Below, piece after piece: positions 17,210 to 26,910 of a stretch of DNA of 64,000 nt. The position numbers were made by a program, and so were the translations under genes. Positions within the stretch are counted from its first letter, which is position 1, and each line of letters starts with the position of its first letter. Location: assembly GCF_000685095.1 (NCBI RefSeq), contig NZ_BAYE01000005.1, positions 124,001 to 188,000 of the forward strand. The letters run 5' to 3'. Under the pieces are notes generated by a model. It saw only the letters and a program-made list of their open reading frames with translations. It ran no database searches and was not told the DNA's origin. Source of the DNA: Paraburkholderia caledonica NBRC 102488 (lineage in GTDB: Bacteria; Pseudomonadota; Gammaproteobacteria; Burkholderiales; Burkholderiaceae).

Positions 17210-17899
17210 CTCGAATTCATCCTAAACCCTTTTAAATTTTTTTTCACGAACTACGTTGCGAAAATCGCGCCGCATTCGTCTCCCAACATTCATCACTTGG
17301 AAAGCGTGTTTCGACGACCTACAATCTTGCGCGTCGAACGATCGAACAGCTCGCTCACCAAGCCATTCCGACACTTACATTCACGCGATGGCTGCACACG
17401 CACACCGCGTACCTTGAAGCCAGCGCCTTGCAAAATTCGCGCTACGTCCCCGCTCTTTCTGCTATCGCACTTTCCTTCCTAACGCATGGACATGCGTTTG
17501 GTCTACATGTCTTCGCATCTGTTACATGTCGGTCGACCACCGTTGCATGTGCGGTTCGCCGGCGTACTTCCATGCTGTTCGTCCATGTACGCGATGTTTT
17601 GTTCCATCGCTATTCACATCGACTCAGAGATCGTCGTGCCGCTCCCGAGCTTCGCTATCGAGCCGACGATTTACCTGCTTCGTCGCTGTGGCATAACCGC
17701 GTCGGCGACGTGGTTGCCTGCATCGCTCGCACTCACTCAGACCTCTTGCAGAATGTGCGCCACCGGTGTCGGCATGTATGCTTCCTACCGCTCGCGCCCG
17801 CTCTGTTCGCTCTCTCTTCGCTCTCTGTTAACTGGATAACGGCGCGGCATTCAAACGGTTCAATAGGGTATACGGCTAAGCAGTAAGCGCAGACGCATC

Positions 17900-17931
17900 A
17901 AATGTAAAACGGCCGCCCATCGGCAGCCGTT
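17900..17931 (-). terminator. Possible terminator of the hydratase gene
   Basis: On the minus strand a 6-bp stem (17908-17913 with 17926-17931) is followed by TTTTACATTT, about 85 bases after the stop of the hydratase gene. The stem is short, so this is tentative. Confidence 0.35.
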
Positions 17932-18015
17932 AAACGCGGTGTTTGTAATGCGCCGTTACAAGAACGACACGGGATAGAAACCGGGCACCGTGTCACATCA
18001 CACAGTGTCACGGCT

Positions 18016-18777
18016 TCAGGTCAGTTCGATCTCGACCTCTCCAAGTCCGTCGATATGGCCGCGCACAACGCCGGGTTTGCCCACATTGTGCGCACCGACA
18101 TAAGAGCCCGTGGTCAACGTCCACTCCGGCTCGATTGTTATGCCCATGGCGGCGCAATGGTTGACGAACCACACTAGCAGTTCGCGCGGATCGCCCGCGG
18201 GATTTCCAGTGGCGTCCGGCACGAGCGATTCGCCGTCGAAGCTCAGTTCCAGTTCGGGCGAAACGAAATCGAAGCCGCGCGCGAGTCCCGCGTACGGCAC
18301 CGGGTGGCCGGTGATCAGTGCTCCGTTATTCTGGGCATCCGCGAGTTGGGCAAGAGGCGCGATGTTGGGCCATTCCGCAAAGCGGCTATCGACGATCTCG
18401 ATGGCTGGCAGCACTTCGCCGACCAGCGCGAGAACCTCGTCGCGCGCGTAGGCACGGCCGCGGGGCTCGATCGCCTCGGAGAAGCGGAACGCGATCTCGA
18501 GTTCGAGCAGCACGCGAAAGAAGCTCGCGTGAGCCACTCGCGCGGGCGAAGGCAGCACGAGCGAAGCGGGGATCGGCGCGCCAGAGGCGGCTCCGCCGGG
18601 CACCTTCGCGCCGATCTTCCACGCACCGGTGGAGTCGCCGAGACCCGCGATGACCGCCTGCTGGATCGCGTAAGCGGTGGCGGCGTCCGGCGGCATCTGT
18701 TCGGGCACGAGCCCGTCGATCGGGCGATGCTGCCGCCGTGCTTCGACGAGGCGATGCGCGAGGTCGTGTGGCGTCAT
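18016..18777 (-). CDS. 2-keto-4-pentenoate hydratase / FAH-fold family protein
   Basis: A 253-residue enzyme of the MhpD/4-oxalocrotonate decarboxylase group in the fumarylacetoacetase fold. The central ELEIAFRF supplies the metal-binding acidic residues; AWKIGAK and LTTGSYVGAHNV are further family motifs. Members add water to 2-hydroxypenta-2,4-dienoate, or decarboxylate oxalocrotonate, in meta-cleavage of aromatics. No other ring-cleavage gene is adjacent, so the substrate is open. AAAGGACC precedes the ATG. It is a single-gene unit. Confidence 0.87.
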   Translation of the reverse strand: MTPHDLAHRLVEARRQHRPIDGLVPEQMPPDAATAYAIQQAVIAGLGDSTGAWKIGAKVPGGAASGAPIPASLVLPSPARVAHASFFRVLLELEIAFRFSEAIEPRGRAYARDEVLALVGEVLPAIEIVDSRFAEWPNIAPLAQLADAQNNGALITGHPVPYAGLARGFDFVSPELELSFDGESLVPDATGNPAGDPRELLVWFVNHCAAMGITIEPEWTLTTGSYVGAHNVGKPGVVRGHIDGLGEVEIELT

Positions 18778-19215
18778 GTCGGTCCTTTATGGCTGGCGCA
18801 TTTAACGGCTACTGCAGCGCAGTGGTTAGCGATGGTTCGCGATGGTCAAGAGTGGTAAAGCGGCGACGAGACGTGCTGAGCGACACTCAGCCGCGCGGCG
18901 GTTTGCGCGGCAGCGCCCCTCGGGACCGGACAGCCTCAGCGTCGCCGACAGCCGACAGCCGCGATCCGGTCACGAATTACCGTAGCCGCGCCCGTCAATG
19001 TACCGGATCGTGAAGCCCGCCAGGGCGTCGGCCGCTCGACAAACGCGACTTAATGCACACGCCATAAAAAAACCGCGCTTACATAAGCAAGCGCGGTCTT
19101 TTTTTGCAGGCGACTCAGTCGCCACGGCTTCCGCAGCCGACGCGTCGGGAACGATCATTGCAGCGAACGTTCCCACGGCCCGAGCGGCGTACAGGCCACT
19201 ACCTTGGACGTCCGG
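18778..19215. other. Intergenic region with a terminator
   Basis: These 438 bases hold the hydratase promoter (near 18780-18850) and the terminator at 19066-19105 after the chemoreceptor gene. No gene-like reading frame with a ribosome site was found. Confidence 0.5.
19066..19105. terminator. Strong intrinsic terminator
   Basis: The stem ACCGCGCTT/AAGCGCGGT (19072-19080 and 19089-19097) is flanked by A7 and CT7, so it is active on both strands. It ends the chemoreceptor transcript. Confidence 0.88.
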
Positions 19216-21030
19216 TCAGAACGTTTCCCAGTCCTGATCGCTGCCGGCGCTGGCGACGGCCGCAGCCTTGGCGGGCGCACGCGGCGCCGGAGCGGCTTTC
19301 GGTGCGACGGGCGCGGGTGCCGGCGCGGCTGCTGCCGAAGGAGCGGGAGCAGCGCTTACATGCTGAACCGGCGCTGTGGCGCTTGCGCGCGGGGCTGCAC
19401 GAGGCGCCGCCCGCGGCACAGCCGGGGCGACCCGCGCAGGCGTCGGCAGATGTCGGGACAGCGAGCCGCCCGACATCTGCGCGCCACCGTCTTCCAGTTG
19501 GAACACGGCGACCGCGCTGCGCAGCTTGCCGGCCTGGTCTTCCAGAGAAGACGCCGCTGCGGCCGCTTCCTCGACGAGAGCGGCATTTTGCTGCGTCACT
19601 TCGTCCATCTGGGTGACGGCGCGCGCCACCTGGTCGATACCGCTGCTCTGCTCTTCAGACGCCGCGGCGATTTCGCCCATGATGTCGGTCACGCGCTGCA
19701 CCGCGCCGATGATCTCGGTCATCGTGCGACCCGCTTCGTCGACGAGCGCCGAGCCCGACTGCACGCGGTCCACCGACGTATCGATCAGCTCCTTGATTTC
19801 CTTGGCCGCCGCCGACGAGCGTTGTGCAAGGCTGCGCACTTCGCCCGCGACGACCGCGAAACCGCGCCCGTCTTCGCCGGCACGCGCGGCTTCCACGGCC
19901 GCATTCAGCGCGAGGATGTTGGTCTGAAACGCGATTCCTTCGATGATCGAAATGATGTCGGCGATCTTCGCGGAACTCTGGTTGATCTCACCCATCGTGC
20001 CGACCACCTGGCCGACCACCGCGCTGCCCTTGTTGGCGATTTCCGATGCATTGGCGGCGAGCGAGCTCGCCTGGCGGGCGTTCTCGGCGTTCTGCTTCAC
20101 GGTGCCGGTCAATTCTTCCATGCTCGACGCCGTTTGTTGCAACGCGGACGCCTGCTCTTCCGTGCGCGACGACAGGTCAATGTTGCCTGCCGCGATCTCA
20201 CGCGTCGCGGTAGCAATCGACTCGCTCCCACCGCGCACCGCGCGCACCGTTTCGGTGAGACTGCGCTGCATCTTCCCGATACCTTCGAGCACCTGCCCCA
20301 TTTCGTCACGCGATTTGATGACGACCTGACGGCGCAGATCGCCTGCGGCGATCGCGTCGAAATGACCCAGCGCCTCGGCGAGCGGGCGGGCGATTGCCCG
20401 GCTGAGCGCCACATACGACAGCAGCGCCGCGAGGACACCGGCGAAGAGCGCGCCGAGACTGACCATGCGAAACATCTCGAAGCTCGACTGAGCGGCCTCG
20501 AAACCCTGCCGGGCCTGATCGAACTGATATTTGCTGAGCGCGTCGTCGGAGGTGGCAAGTTCGTTGTAAGCGCTCTGCAGGCGTTTCGCGCCGTCGATCA
20601 ACTTGCTCTGGTCGCCAGCAACAACGATTGCTGAAAACGCGTCGGCTTGTTGATGCAGTGCATCGCGCTTGCCGACCACGACTTGCGTGAGGCGTTCTTC
20701 TTCAGGCTCACGCGGCAGGTCCATGTATTTCTTCCACCACATGTCGGAGGTGGCACGCATGCCGCGCGCGCGTTCCAGCGTCGGCGTGACTTCCGGCGTA
20801 CCGAGCATGAACGCTGCGCGGTCGAGCGCGAGACGCTCGCGCGCCGCGAACAACTCGGCGTTGCCGATGTTGACCGCGCTCGGCATCGAGTTGGTGAACG
20901 TATCCTTGTACGCGTCGTTAGAACGGCCCATGCCGAATAGACCGAACGCGCCGATGCCCACGAGTAGCGCCGCGAGAAAAGCCATCGTAAGGCCGATCCG
21001 CGCCTTGATCGAAATACCTTTGTTCAACAT
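19216..21030 (-). CDS. Methyl-accepting chemotaxis protein
   Basis: A 604-residue transmembrane chemoreceptor. A first membrane helix lies at about residues 12-32, a four-helix-bundle ligand region runs to about 190, a second helix lies at about 190-212, then comes HAMP (ALGHFDAIAAGDLRRQVVIKSRDEMGQV). The cytoplasmic signalling hairpin has the conserved tip EGIAFQTNILALNAAVEAARAGE. The C-terminus has an Ala/Pro-rich linker of roughly 60 residues ending in DWETF, matching the NWETF-type tether that binds the CheR methyltransferase. AGGAAC precedes the ATG. The ligand is unknown. It is transcribed alone and is an intact relative of the pseudogene at 3901-4856. Confidence 0.94.
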   Translation of the reverse strand: MLNKGISIKARIGLTMAFLAALLVGIGAFGLFGMGRSNDAYKDTFTNSMPSAVNIGNAELFAARERLALDRAAFMLGTPEVTPTLERARGMRATSDMWWKKYMDLPREPEEERLTQVVVGKRDALHQQADAFSAIVVAGDQSKLIDGAKRLQSAYNELATSDDALSKYQFDQARQGFEAAQSSFEMFRMVSLGALFAGVLAALLSYVALSRAIARPLAEALGHFDAIAAGDLRRQVVIKSRDEMGQVLEGIGKMQRSLTETVRAVRGGSESIATATREIAAGNIDLSSRTEEQASALQQTASSMEELTGTVKQNAENARQASSLAANASEIANKGSAVVGQVVGTMGEINQSSAKIADIISIIEGIAFQTNILALNAAVEAARAGEDGRGFAVVAGEVRSLAQRSSAAAKEIKELIDTSVDRVQSGSALVDEAGRTMTEIIGAVQRVTDIMGEIAAASEEQSSGIDQVARAVTQMDEVTQQNAALVEEAAAAASSLEDQAGKLRSAVAVFQLEDGGAQMSGGSLSRHLPTPARVAPAVPRAAPRAAPRASATAPVQHVSAAPAPSAAAAPAPAPVAPKAAPAPRAPAKAAAVASAGSDQDWETF

Positions 21031-21577
21031 GCTTGTTCCTGTAGTAGACGGATGAGAGCGCGCGTTTAGACGCCTTGCTCTATTAGCCTCGTTTACGGCA
21101 CGTAAGCGGGATACTTGAAGCGTTTATCGTCTGAAGAAAGTCGTTTGGCCGAAGTTAGCAAGAAATGCAAGGAAGATCGGGCGGGGGCGTGGTGCCGGAG
21201 ATGGGATGTGGTGCGTGCAGCCGGGGTGACGGAGGGTGGGGTTTGGTAGCCTTGGGCAGCGGCGAACTGGGGATGGTGAAGTGGGGAACTGGCTAAGCGG
21301 CCGACCGCGGTTGGCGGTTGGCGCTCCGCGGGTCGGCGGGTCGGCGGGTCGGCGGGTCGGCGGGTCGGCGGGTCGGCGGGTCGGCGGGTCGGCGGGTCGG
21401 CGGGTCGGCGGATTAGCAGGTCAGCAGATCGGCGCGAGCAAGAAGCGAGGTGGCGTGGAGCGTATCAAGCACGACGGGTGCACGACATACTGAACAACCA
21501 CCGCACACGCCCCGAACATCGCAGCACGGCATGCAAGGATCGACGCCAGCCGCCCGACGCCTCCCTGATCCCAACAC
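21031..21577. other. Intergenic region with G-rich repeat tract
   Basis: These 547 bases between the chemoreceptor start and the rbsK end hold the receptor promoter near 21040-21150 and the 8-bp tandem repeat at 21331-21434. An 85-codon frame over the repeat codes only for a GSAGRRV repeat and is not called. Confidence 0.5.
21331..21434. repeat. 8-bp tandem repeat (GGTCGGCG), about 13 copies
   Basis: Ten perfect copies of GGTCGGCG run from 21331 to 21410, followed by three degenerate copies (GATTAGCA, GGTCAGCA, GATCGGCG). It is a likely length-variable locus. Confidence 0.95.
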
Positions 21578-22501
21578 TCAGCCTTCCACTTCAGCCCGCG
21601 TGGGAATCGACGGTTGCGCGCCCGCGCGCGTGACCGACAGCGCCGCCGCGCGCTGCGCGAAGCGGATCGCCGCATCCACGCTCGCACCCTGCGCGAGTTG
21701 CGCGGCGAAACCGCCGATGAAGGTGTCGCCGGCCGCCGTCGTATCGACGGCTTTGACCTTCGGCGCGTCGTACAAGGCCGGCGCCGCGCCCTCGAGCGCC
21801 GCCTGCACACCGCGCGGGCCGAGCGTGACCAGCACGTTGCGCGTGCCGGCCGCGCGCAACACGGCAGCCGCCGTGGCCGCTTCTTCGGGCGAGCCGACGG
21901 GCAAGCCGGTCAACGTCGCCGCTTCCAGTTCGTTCGGTATCAGATAGTCGATAAGAGGCAGCCACTCGGCGGGAAGCGGACCCGTGGCCGGCGCCGGATT
22001 CAGAATGACCGTCTTGCCGAGCCGCCGGGCCGTGGTCAGCGCCGCTTGCACTGTGTCGAGTGGCGTTTCGAGCTGGCAGATCACCACGTCAGCGGCGGCC
22101 AGAACCGCTTCATGACGCGCAATAGTGTCGGGCGTCACTTCGCCATTGCTGCCCGCAACGATCACAATCGCGTTCTGACTCGCATCGTCGACGACGATCA
22201 GCGCGACGCCCGTCGCCTCACGGCCGGTCTCGACCGCCGCGCAGTCGATGCCTTCCGCTTCGAGCCCCGCACGCAACTGGGCGCCGTTCGCGTCCGCGCC
22301 GACACAGCCGAGCATCGACACCTGCGCGCCGAGTCTGGCCGCGGCCACCGCCTGGTTGCCGCCCTTGCCGCCCGCGACCTGCGCGAACGTGCGGCCGGCC
22401 AGCGTTTCGCCGGGATGCGGCAAACGCGGCGCGCGCGCGACCAGATCCATGTTCAGACTGCCGACTAGTGCCACGCGTGCACGCGTTTCGTTACTTGACA
22501 C
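21578..22501 (-). CDS. rbsK: Ribokinase
   Basis: A 307-residue PfkB-family sugar kinase that phosphorylates D-ribose to ribose 5-phosphate. The N-terminal substrate motif GGKGGNQ lies at 44-50, and the C-terminal DTTAAGDTFIGGF carries the catalytic Asp at about 259 and the anion hole. The start is GTG 22501 with GGGAG upstream. It is the last gene of the ribose operon, 80 bases after rbsR. Length and motifs are as in E. coli RbsK. Confidence 0.94.
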   Translation of the reverse strand: MSSNETRARVALVGSLNMDLVARAPRLPHPGETLAGRTFAQVAGGKGGNQAVAAARLGAQVSMLGCVGADANGAQLRAGLEAEGIDCAAVETGREATGVALIVVDDASQNAIVIVAGSNGEVTPDTIARHEAVLAAADVVICQLETPLDTVQAALTTARRLGKTVILNPAPATGPLPAEWLPLIDYLIPNELEAATLTGLPVGSPEEAATAAAVLRAAGTRNVLVTLGPRGVQAALEGAAPALYDAPKVKAVDTTAAGDTFIGGFAAQLAQGASVDAAIRFAQRAAALSVTRAGAQPSIPTRAEVEG

Positions 22502-22581
22502 TCGCTTCTCCCGAAATCCAGCTTTCTAAACCTGCCGATGTGCATGGCGGTTCGACACACGTCCGAGCGGGAAACCCGCGC

Positions 22582-23622
22582 TCAAGCCGCGAGATCGCGT
22601 TTTCCCGCGCCGGCCCATGTCGACGTCGATTCGCGCACGATGAGCCGCGGCGAGACCACACGTCGTCGACCCGCTGGCCGCGCGCTCGCCGACGACTTGC
22701 CCGCGATGCGTTCGATCAGCGTCTGGGCTGCCATGTCGCCGAGCGCGCGCACCGATTGCCCGACTGTCGACAGCGCCGGATACGTGAAGCGTCCGAGTTC
22801 GATGTCGTCGAAACCGATGATCGAACAGTCGCGCGGCACGCTGATATTGCGCTCCGCCGCGGCGCGCAACGCGCCGATGCCCATCATGTCGTTGCACGCA
22901 AAAATGGCCGACGGCTTGAGCGTGTCGAACAGTTGCGCGGCCGCGCGATGCCCGCCGGTTCCCGAAAAATCGCTTTCGACGATCGCGTTGGGCGGAATCT
23001 CGATGCCGCGCTCGGTCATTGCGCGGATAAAGCCGTGGACCCGCATGGCGCTCACCGCCGTCTCGACCGGCCCGCTAATGCAGCCGATCTGCACATGTCC
23101 TAGTTCGAGCAGATGACGGGTAGCCAGATACGCACCCTTTTCATGGTCGATCTGCACGAGATCGGCGTTCACGCCTTCAATATTGCGGTCGACGATCACG
23201 AGCGGCTCGCGCGCGTCGGCGAGAGTCTGCGCGAGTACCGCGTCGTCGCCGGCAGACGCGACGATCAGTCCGTCGATCCGCTTTTCCTGCAGCACGCGCA
23301 AATAATTGCGCTGCTTCGCTGGGTCGTCGTCGGAATTGCAGAAGAACACGCAGTAGCCGTTGCGGGCGCAACCGTCCTCGATGCCGCGCGCGAGCTCCGC
23401 AAAATACGGGTTCGTACTGTTCGGCACGACGAGTCCGATGGTCGCGGTGGCGCGCGCCTTCAGCGAACGGGCCACCGCCGACGGCACATAGTGAAGCTGG
23501 CGAATCGCGTGCTCGACCTTCGCGCGCACGTCTGCCGACACGGGACGCGAGTTGTTCACCACGTGGGACACCGTGGTGAATGACACGCCCGCCACGGCCG
23601 CTACATCCTTGATCGTCGCCAT
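22582..23622 (-). CDS. rbsR: Ribose operon repressor, LacI family
   Basis: A 346-residue regulator. The LacI HTH lies at residues 1-50 (MATIKDVAAVAGVSFTTVSHVVNNSRPVS) with the hinge helix near SAVARSLKARATATIGLVVPN; the periplasmic-binding-like sugar domain fills the rest. ATG 23622 is chosen because the HTH begins there; an upstream in-frame start at 23679 adds 19 unrelated residues. It sits inside the operon between rbsC and rbsK. Its probable operator is the 14-bp palindrome before rbsB. It is expected to repress without ribose. Confidence 0.92.
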   Translation of the reverse strand: MATIKDVAAVAGVSFTTVSHVVNNSRPVSADVRAKVEHAIRQLHYVPSAVARSLKARATATIGLVVPNSTNPYFAELARGIEDGCARNGYCVFFCNSDDDPAKQRNYLRVLQEKRIDGLIVASAGDDAVLAQTLADAREPLVIVDRNIEGVNADLVQIDHEKGAYLATRHLLELGHVQIGCISGPVETAVSAMRVHGFIRAMTERGIEIPPNAIVESDFSGTGGHRAAAQLFDTLKPSAIFACNDMMGIGALRAAAERNISVPRDCSIIGFDDIELGRFTYPALSTVGQSVRALGDMAAQTLIERIAGKSSASARPAGRRRVVSPRLIVRESTSTWAGAGKRDLAA

Positions 23623-23772
23623 AACCTGTTGCTCTCCCGCCTGTTTTTCCCGCCGGTCATGCTGACTGCCGACCTGCAAGACATCCTTATCGAAGGCACG
23701 TCACACTCGTCAATTCTTACGCTTTACCGCAAACAGCCCTGCAACCGCCCGACACGCGCTAATCTTCCGGCG

Positions 23773-24849
23773 TCAGGCACGCTTGCGGCGGCTGCGGTAC
23801 GTATCCAGCACCACTGCCACCACGATCACCGCGCCTGTAATCATGCGTTTGGTCGGCTCGTTCGCGCCGATCTGCGCGAGCCCGGCCGCCAGCACCGAAA
23901 TGATCAACACGCCAAAAAATGTACTGATAACCGAACCGCGCCCGCCCATCAGACTCGTTCCGCCAATCACGACCGCCGCGATCACCTGGAGTTCCACCCC
24001 GACGCCCGCGTTCGGATCGGCTGCCTCCAGACGCGAAATCTGAAACAGCGACGCGAGGCCGGCGAGCGCGCCCATCAGGGCGAACACGATCACCTTGTAA
24101 GGCCGCGGATTGACGCCCGCGAGCCGCACGGCCTCTTCGTTGGTGCCGATACCGACCAGATAGCGGCCAAACACCGTGCGCGTCAGCACGAGTTGCGCGA
24201 TCACCATCACCGCCACCGCGATCAGGAACGCCGGCGAGATGCCGACCGCGATCGGGTTCGACAGGAAGTCGAACGCGTCACCGATGTACGCGGTGCGCGA
24301 ATTCGTCATCTGATAGGCAAGGCCGCGCGCGGCTTCCAGCACGCCGAGCGACACGATGAACGACGGAATCCGCCAGCCGACCGTGACCGCGCCGGTAATC
24401 GTGCCGGTCAGCGCCGCGGCAGCGACGCCGAGCAGCGCTGACGGCAACGGGCCCCAGCCCCACTTCAGCGCCGCCACGCTCACCACCGACGCGCCGAGTG
24501 CGAGCACGGAACCGACCGACAGATCGATGCCCGCGATGATCAGCACAAAGGTCATGCCGACCGACATCACGACCAGATCCGGAATCTGATTGGCGATCGT
24601 GCTGAACGTGTCGTACGTCAGAAAGTGCGAACTGAGCAGCGAGAACAACACGATCATGCCGAGCAGTGCGCCGGCAAGACCGAGGTAATTCGAAAATCCC
24701 AGCCGCGTGCCGGCCGGCTTGCCGCTCGCAAGGGGCGCGGATGGATCGGCCGGGACCGCGTTCACATTCCCGTTTGCATTGGTGTCGCCGTTTGCAGCCG
24801 CTCCGCCCTGCTTCGCGCCCGACGTTTCGCGCAACGATTGATCGGTCAT
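23773..24849 (-). CDS. rbsC: Ribose ABC transporter permease
   Basis: A 358-residue inner-membrane permease with about eight to ten helices from residue 45 on. GIDLSVGSVLALGASVVS and the later GRYLVGIGTNEEAVRLAGVN are RbsC-type sequences; the latter is the coupling loop for the ATPase. The first 45 residues (NGDTNANGNVNAVPADPSAP) are a hydrophilic, Asn-rich extension absent from E. coli RbsC. The ATG overlaps the rbsA stop in an ATGA, indicating coupled translation. It forms the channel for D-ribose with RbsA and RbsB. Confidence 0.93.
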   Translation of the reverse strand: MTDQSLRETSGAKQGGAAANGDTNANGNVNAVPADPSAPLASGKPAGTRLGFSNYLGLAGALLGMIVLFSLLSSHFLTYDTFSTIANQIPDLVVMSVGMTFVLIIAGIDLSVGSVLALGASVVSVAALKWGWGPLPSALLGVAAAALTGTITGAVTVGWRIPSFIVSLGVLEAARGLAYQMTNSRTAYIGDAFDFLSNPIAVGISPAFLIAVAVMVIAQLVLTRTVFGRYLVGIGTNEEAVRLAGVNPRPYKVIVFALMGALAGLASLFQISRLEAADPNAGVGVELQVIAAVVIGGTSLMGGRGSVISTFFGVLIISVLAAGLAQIGANEPTKRMITGAVIVVAVVLDTYRSRRKRA

Positions 24850-26441
24850 GACAAACTCCCTGCTTCATTGGTATCGAGTGTGTGCAACAGCGCTTCGCGG
24901 CTGCGGTAGCCGGCAAAAGCGGCCGCCAGCAACGCGTCCTGCGACCATGTATCGCGTTCGAACACACCCGTCAGGCTTCCTGCGGACATCACGCCGATCC
25001 GGTCGCAGATCAGCATCAGCTCACGCAGGTCGCTCGACACCACGACGAGCGCGCGTCCTTCACGAGCCAGCGCGCCCATCAAGCCATAAATATCGAACTT
25101 CGCGCCGACGTCGATGCCGCGCGTAGGTTCGTCGAATAACAGCACGCGGCAATCGCGCGCGAGCCAGCGGCCGATCACGACCTTCTGCTGGTTGCCGCCC
25201 GACAGTTCGCCGACAATCTGCCCCGGTCCGGAGCTGCGAATCCGCATTGCGTCGATCTGCTTTTTCGCCAGCGCGTTTTCGCGCTTTGCATCGACGATGC
25301 CGTGCCGCGCCACGCTGCCGATATTGCCGAGCGACACGTTGGCCGCAATCGGCTGCGGCAGCAGCAGGCCCTCGCCCTTGCGGTCTTCGGTGATGAGCGC
25401 AATGCCCGCGCGCACCGCGTCCGACGGCGAGTCGATCCGCACCGGCGTGGGCGGCGCGCCCGGCGTGGCGGCCAGCGCCACCGTGCCGCCGTCTTTCTGA
25501 TCGGCGCCATAAATCAGCCGCATCAACTCCGTGCGGCCCGCGCCGATCAGACCGCTGACGCCGAAAATCTCGCCTGCGCGGACTTCGAACGACACGTCGC
25601 GCACGACCTTGCCGCGCGTGAGCCGATCCACTTTCAGCAGCGGCGCGCCGATGTTGCGCACGCCGAGATCGATCTGCTCGCCCAGTTCGCGGCCGACCAT
25701 CCACGTGACGATTTCGTCGCTCGTCAGATTGGCCATCGCGTCGACGTGCACGAGGCGCCCGTCGCGCAGCACCGCGATCTGCTCGGCGACTCGCGCCAGC
25801 TCTTCGAGCCGGTGCGAGATGTAGACGAGCGCGACGCCGCGTGCCTTGAGCCTGTCGATCTGCTCGAACAGCAGATCGACTTCGCGCGCAGTCAGCATCG
25901 CCGTTGGCTCGTCGAGGATCAGCACACGGCAATCGTCGATCAGATTGCGGGCGATCTCCACCATCTGCTGATGGCCGATACCCAGCTCGCCGACGAGCGT
26001 ATCCGGATGGATCGCGTCGAGCCCGACCTGCGCCATTGCGTGCTGCGCGTCTTCACGCAGCTTGCGCCGGTCGATCCACCCGAAACTGAACGCGCCCGCG
26101 CGCGGCAAGCGGTTCAAAAACAGGTTTTCCGCCACCGACAACGTCGGCAGCAGGTTCAACTCCTGCATCACCATACGCACGCCGAGCGCTTCGGCTTCGG
26201 TACGGCTGGCCGGCGCGTAAGGCTGGCCGGCGAGACGCATGGTGCCGGCGGTCGGTTCGACAAGGCCGCCGATAATCTTGGACAGCGTGCTCTTGCCGGC
26301 GCCGTTCTCGCCGGTGAGCGCCAATACCTCGCCGGCGCGCAACGACAATGACACGTCGGCGAGCACGGGTTCGGCGTAAGTCTTGCCAATGCCGCTAACG
26401 GACAGAATGGCAGGCAAGGCGTCGTGGTCGGTTGAATCCAT
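24846..26441 (-). CDS. rbsA: Ribose ABC transporter ATP-binding protein
   Basis: A 531-residue ATPase with two fused ABC domains. The first has Walker A GENGAGKST at 44-52 and a degenerate signature (GIGHQQMVEIAR) before Walker B VLILDEPTA. The second has a degenerate P-loop (GLIGAGRTELMRLIYG), a proper LSGGNQQKVVIGRWLA signature and LLFDEPTRGIDVGAK. This asymmetry is the rule in carbohydrate uptake CUT2 transporters. AGGAT precedes the ATG. It follows rbsB after a 469-base gap and overlaps rbsC by 4 bases. Confidence 0.95.
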   Translation of the reverse strand: MDSTDHDALPAILSVSGIGKTYAEPVLADVSLSLRAGEVLALTGENGAGKSTLSKIIGGLVEPTAGTMRLAGQPYAPASRTEAEALGVRMVMQELNLLPTLSVAENLFLNRLPRAGAFSFGWIDRRKLREDAQHAMAQVGLDAIHPDTLVGELGIGHQQMVEIARNLIDDCRVLILDEPTAMLTAREVDLLFEQIDRLKARGVALVYISHRLEELARVAEQIAVLRDGRLVHVDAMANLTSDEIVTWMVGRELGEQIDLGVRNIGAPLLKVDRLTRGKVVRDVSFEVRAGEIFGVSGLIGAGRTELMRLIYGADQKDGGTVALAATPGAPPTPVRIDSPSDAVRAGIALITEDRKGEGLLLPQPIAANVSLGNIGSVARHGIVDAKRENALAKKQIDAMRIRSSGPGQIVGELSGGNQQKVVIGRWLARDCRVLLFDEPTRGIDVGAKFDIYGLMGALAREGRALVVVSSDLRELMLICDRIGVMSAGSLTGVFERDTWSQDALLAAAFAGYRSREALLHTLDTNEAGSLS

Positions 26442-26910
26442 CGCGATCCTGTTTCACCGCGTCAGGCGCGCCTCGTACGATTGGCTCGACGAGGGCGCGT
26501 CCGGCGCCGTGTGGTCAATGCCGGCCCAGTGCGCGGAATGCGCAGGCGCTAAGGCTGCACTCCCTCCGCTGCGCAGCCGCCGTCATGACGCTTACCTCTG
26601 AATTAACGGCGGCCCGGCAAGTTTCTTGAGCGGCTATTGAGCGTCCATTGAAAAGTAAGCGCGGAGTCGCTGGTTTTTGGGCGGCGCTTGTGGCGTGGCG
26701 CGGCTGCGGTCTTTGCTTCGGCCTTGCTTCGGCCGCGGCGTCCACCGTCGATCCGGTAGACCCGCCGCGCGGTTGACAGTCGTCACTCGCAGCCACCACT
26801 ACAGCCACTACCAGGCCCCGTTCACGGCGAAATTCCAGCCGCGTTCGCGTCGCCTAGTCCGCGCGACTCCGCACGCCCTGCGAATCGATCAGTGTCGGGC
26901 TCGGCGACGC
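26442..26910. other. Long gap between rbsB and rbsA with a post-rbsB inverted repeat
   Basis: These 469 bases separate rbsB from rbsA on the minus strand. Right after the rbsB stop, GGCGACGC (26903-26910) can pair with GCGTCGCC (26847-26854). Such a structure can protect the upstream message, or partly end transcription so that more binding protein than transporter is made (inference). No gene was found in the gap. Confidence 0.5.

Larger units (their letters stand above)
17147..18015. other. Long non-coding gap upstream of the prkA operon
   Basis: These 869 bases hold the prkA promoter and leader. 17240-17880 looks less GC-rich and more pyrimidine-rich on the + strand than the genes around it. 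Reading frames of 117-152 codons exist in 17428-17886, but their products show no family features, no ribosome site and no codon bias, so they are not called. Dyads seen are the leader repeat (17172-17209) and a hairpin at 17908-17931. Confidence 0.5.

Noticed and set aside
17428..17886. Frames of 117-152 codons in the prkA upstream gap
   Set aside because: No ribosome site, no recognisable family, Cys/Ser/Arg-rich composition; overlapping frames are equally long.
21236..21493. An 85-codon frame coding for a GSAGRRV repeat
   Set aside because: It is only the translation of the 8-bp tandem repeat; no ribosome site and no non-repeat conserved part.
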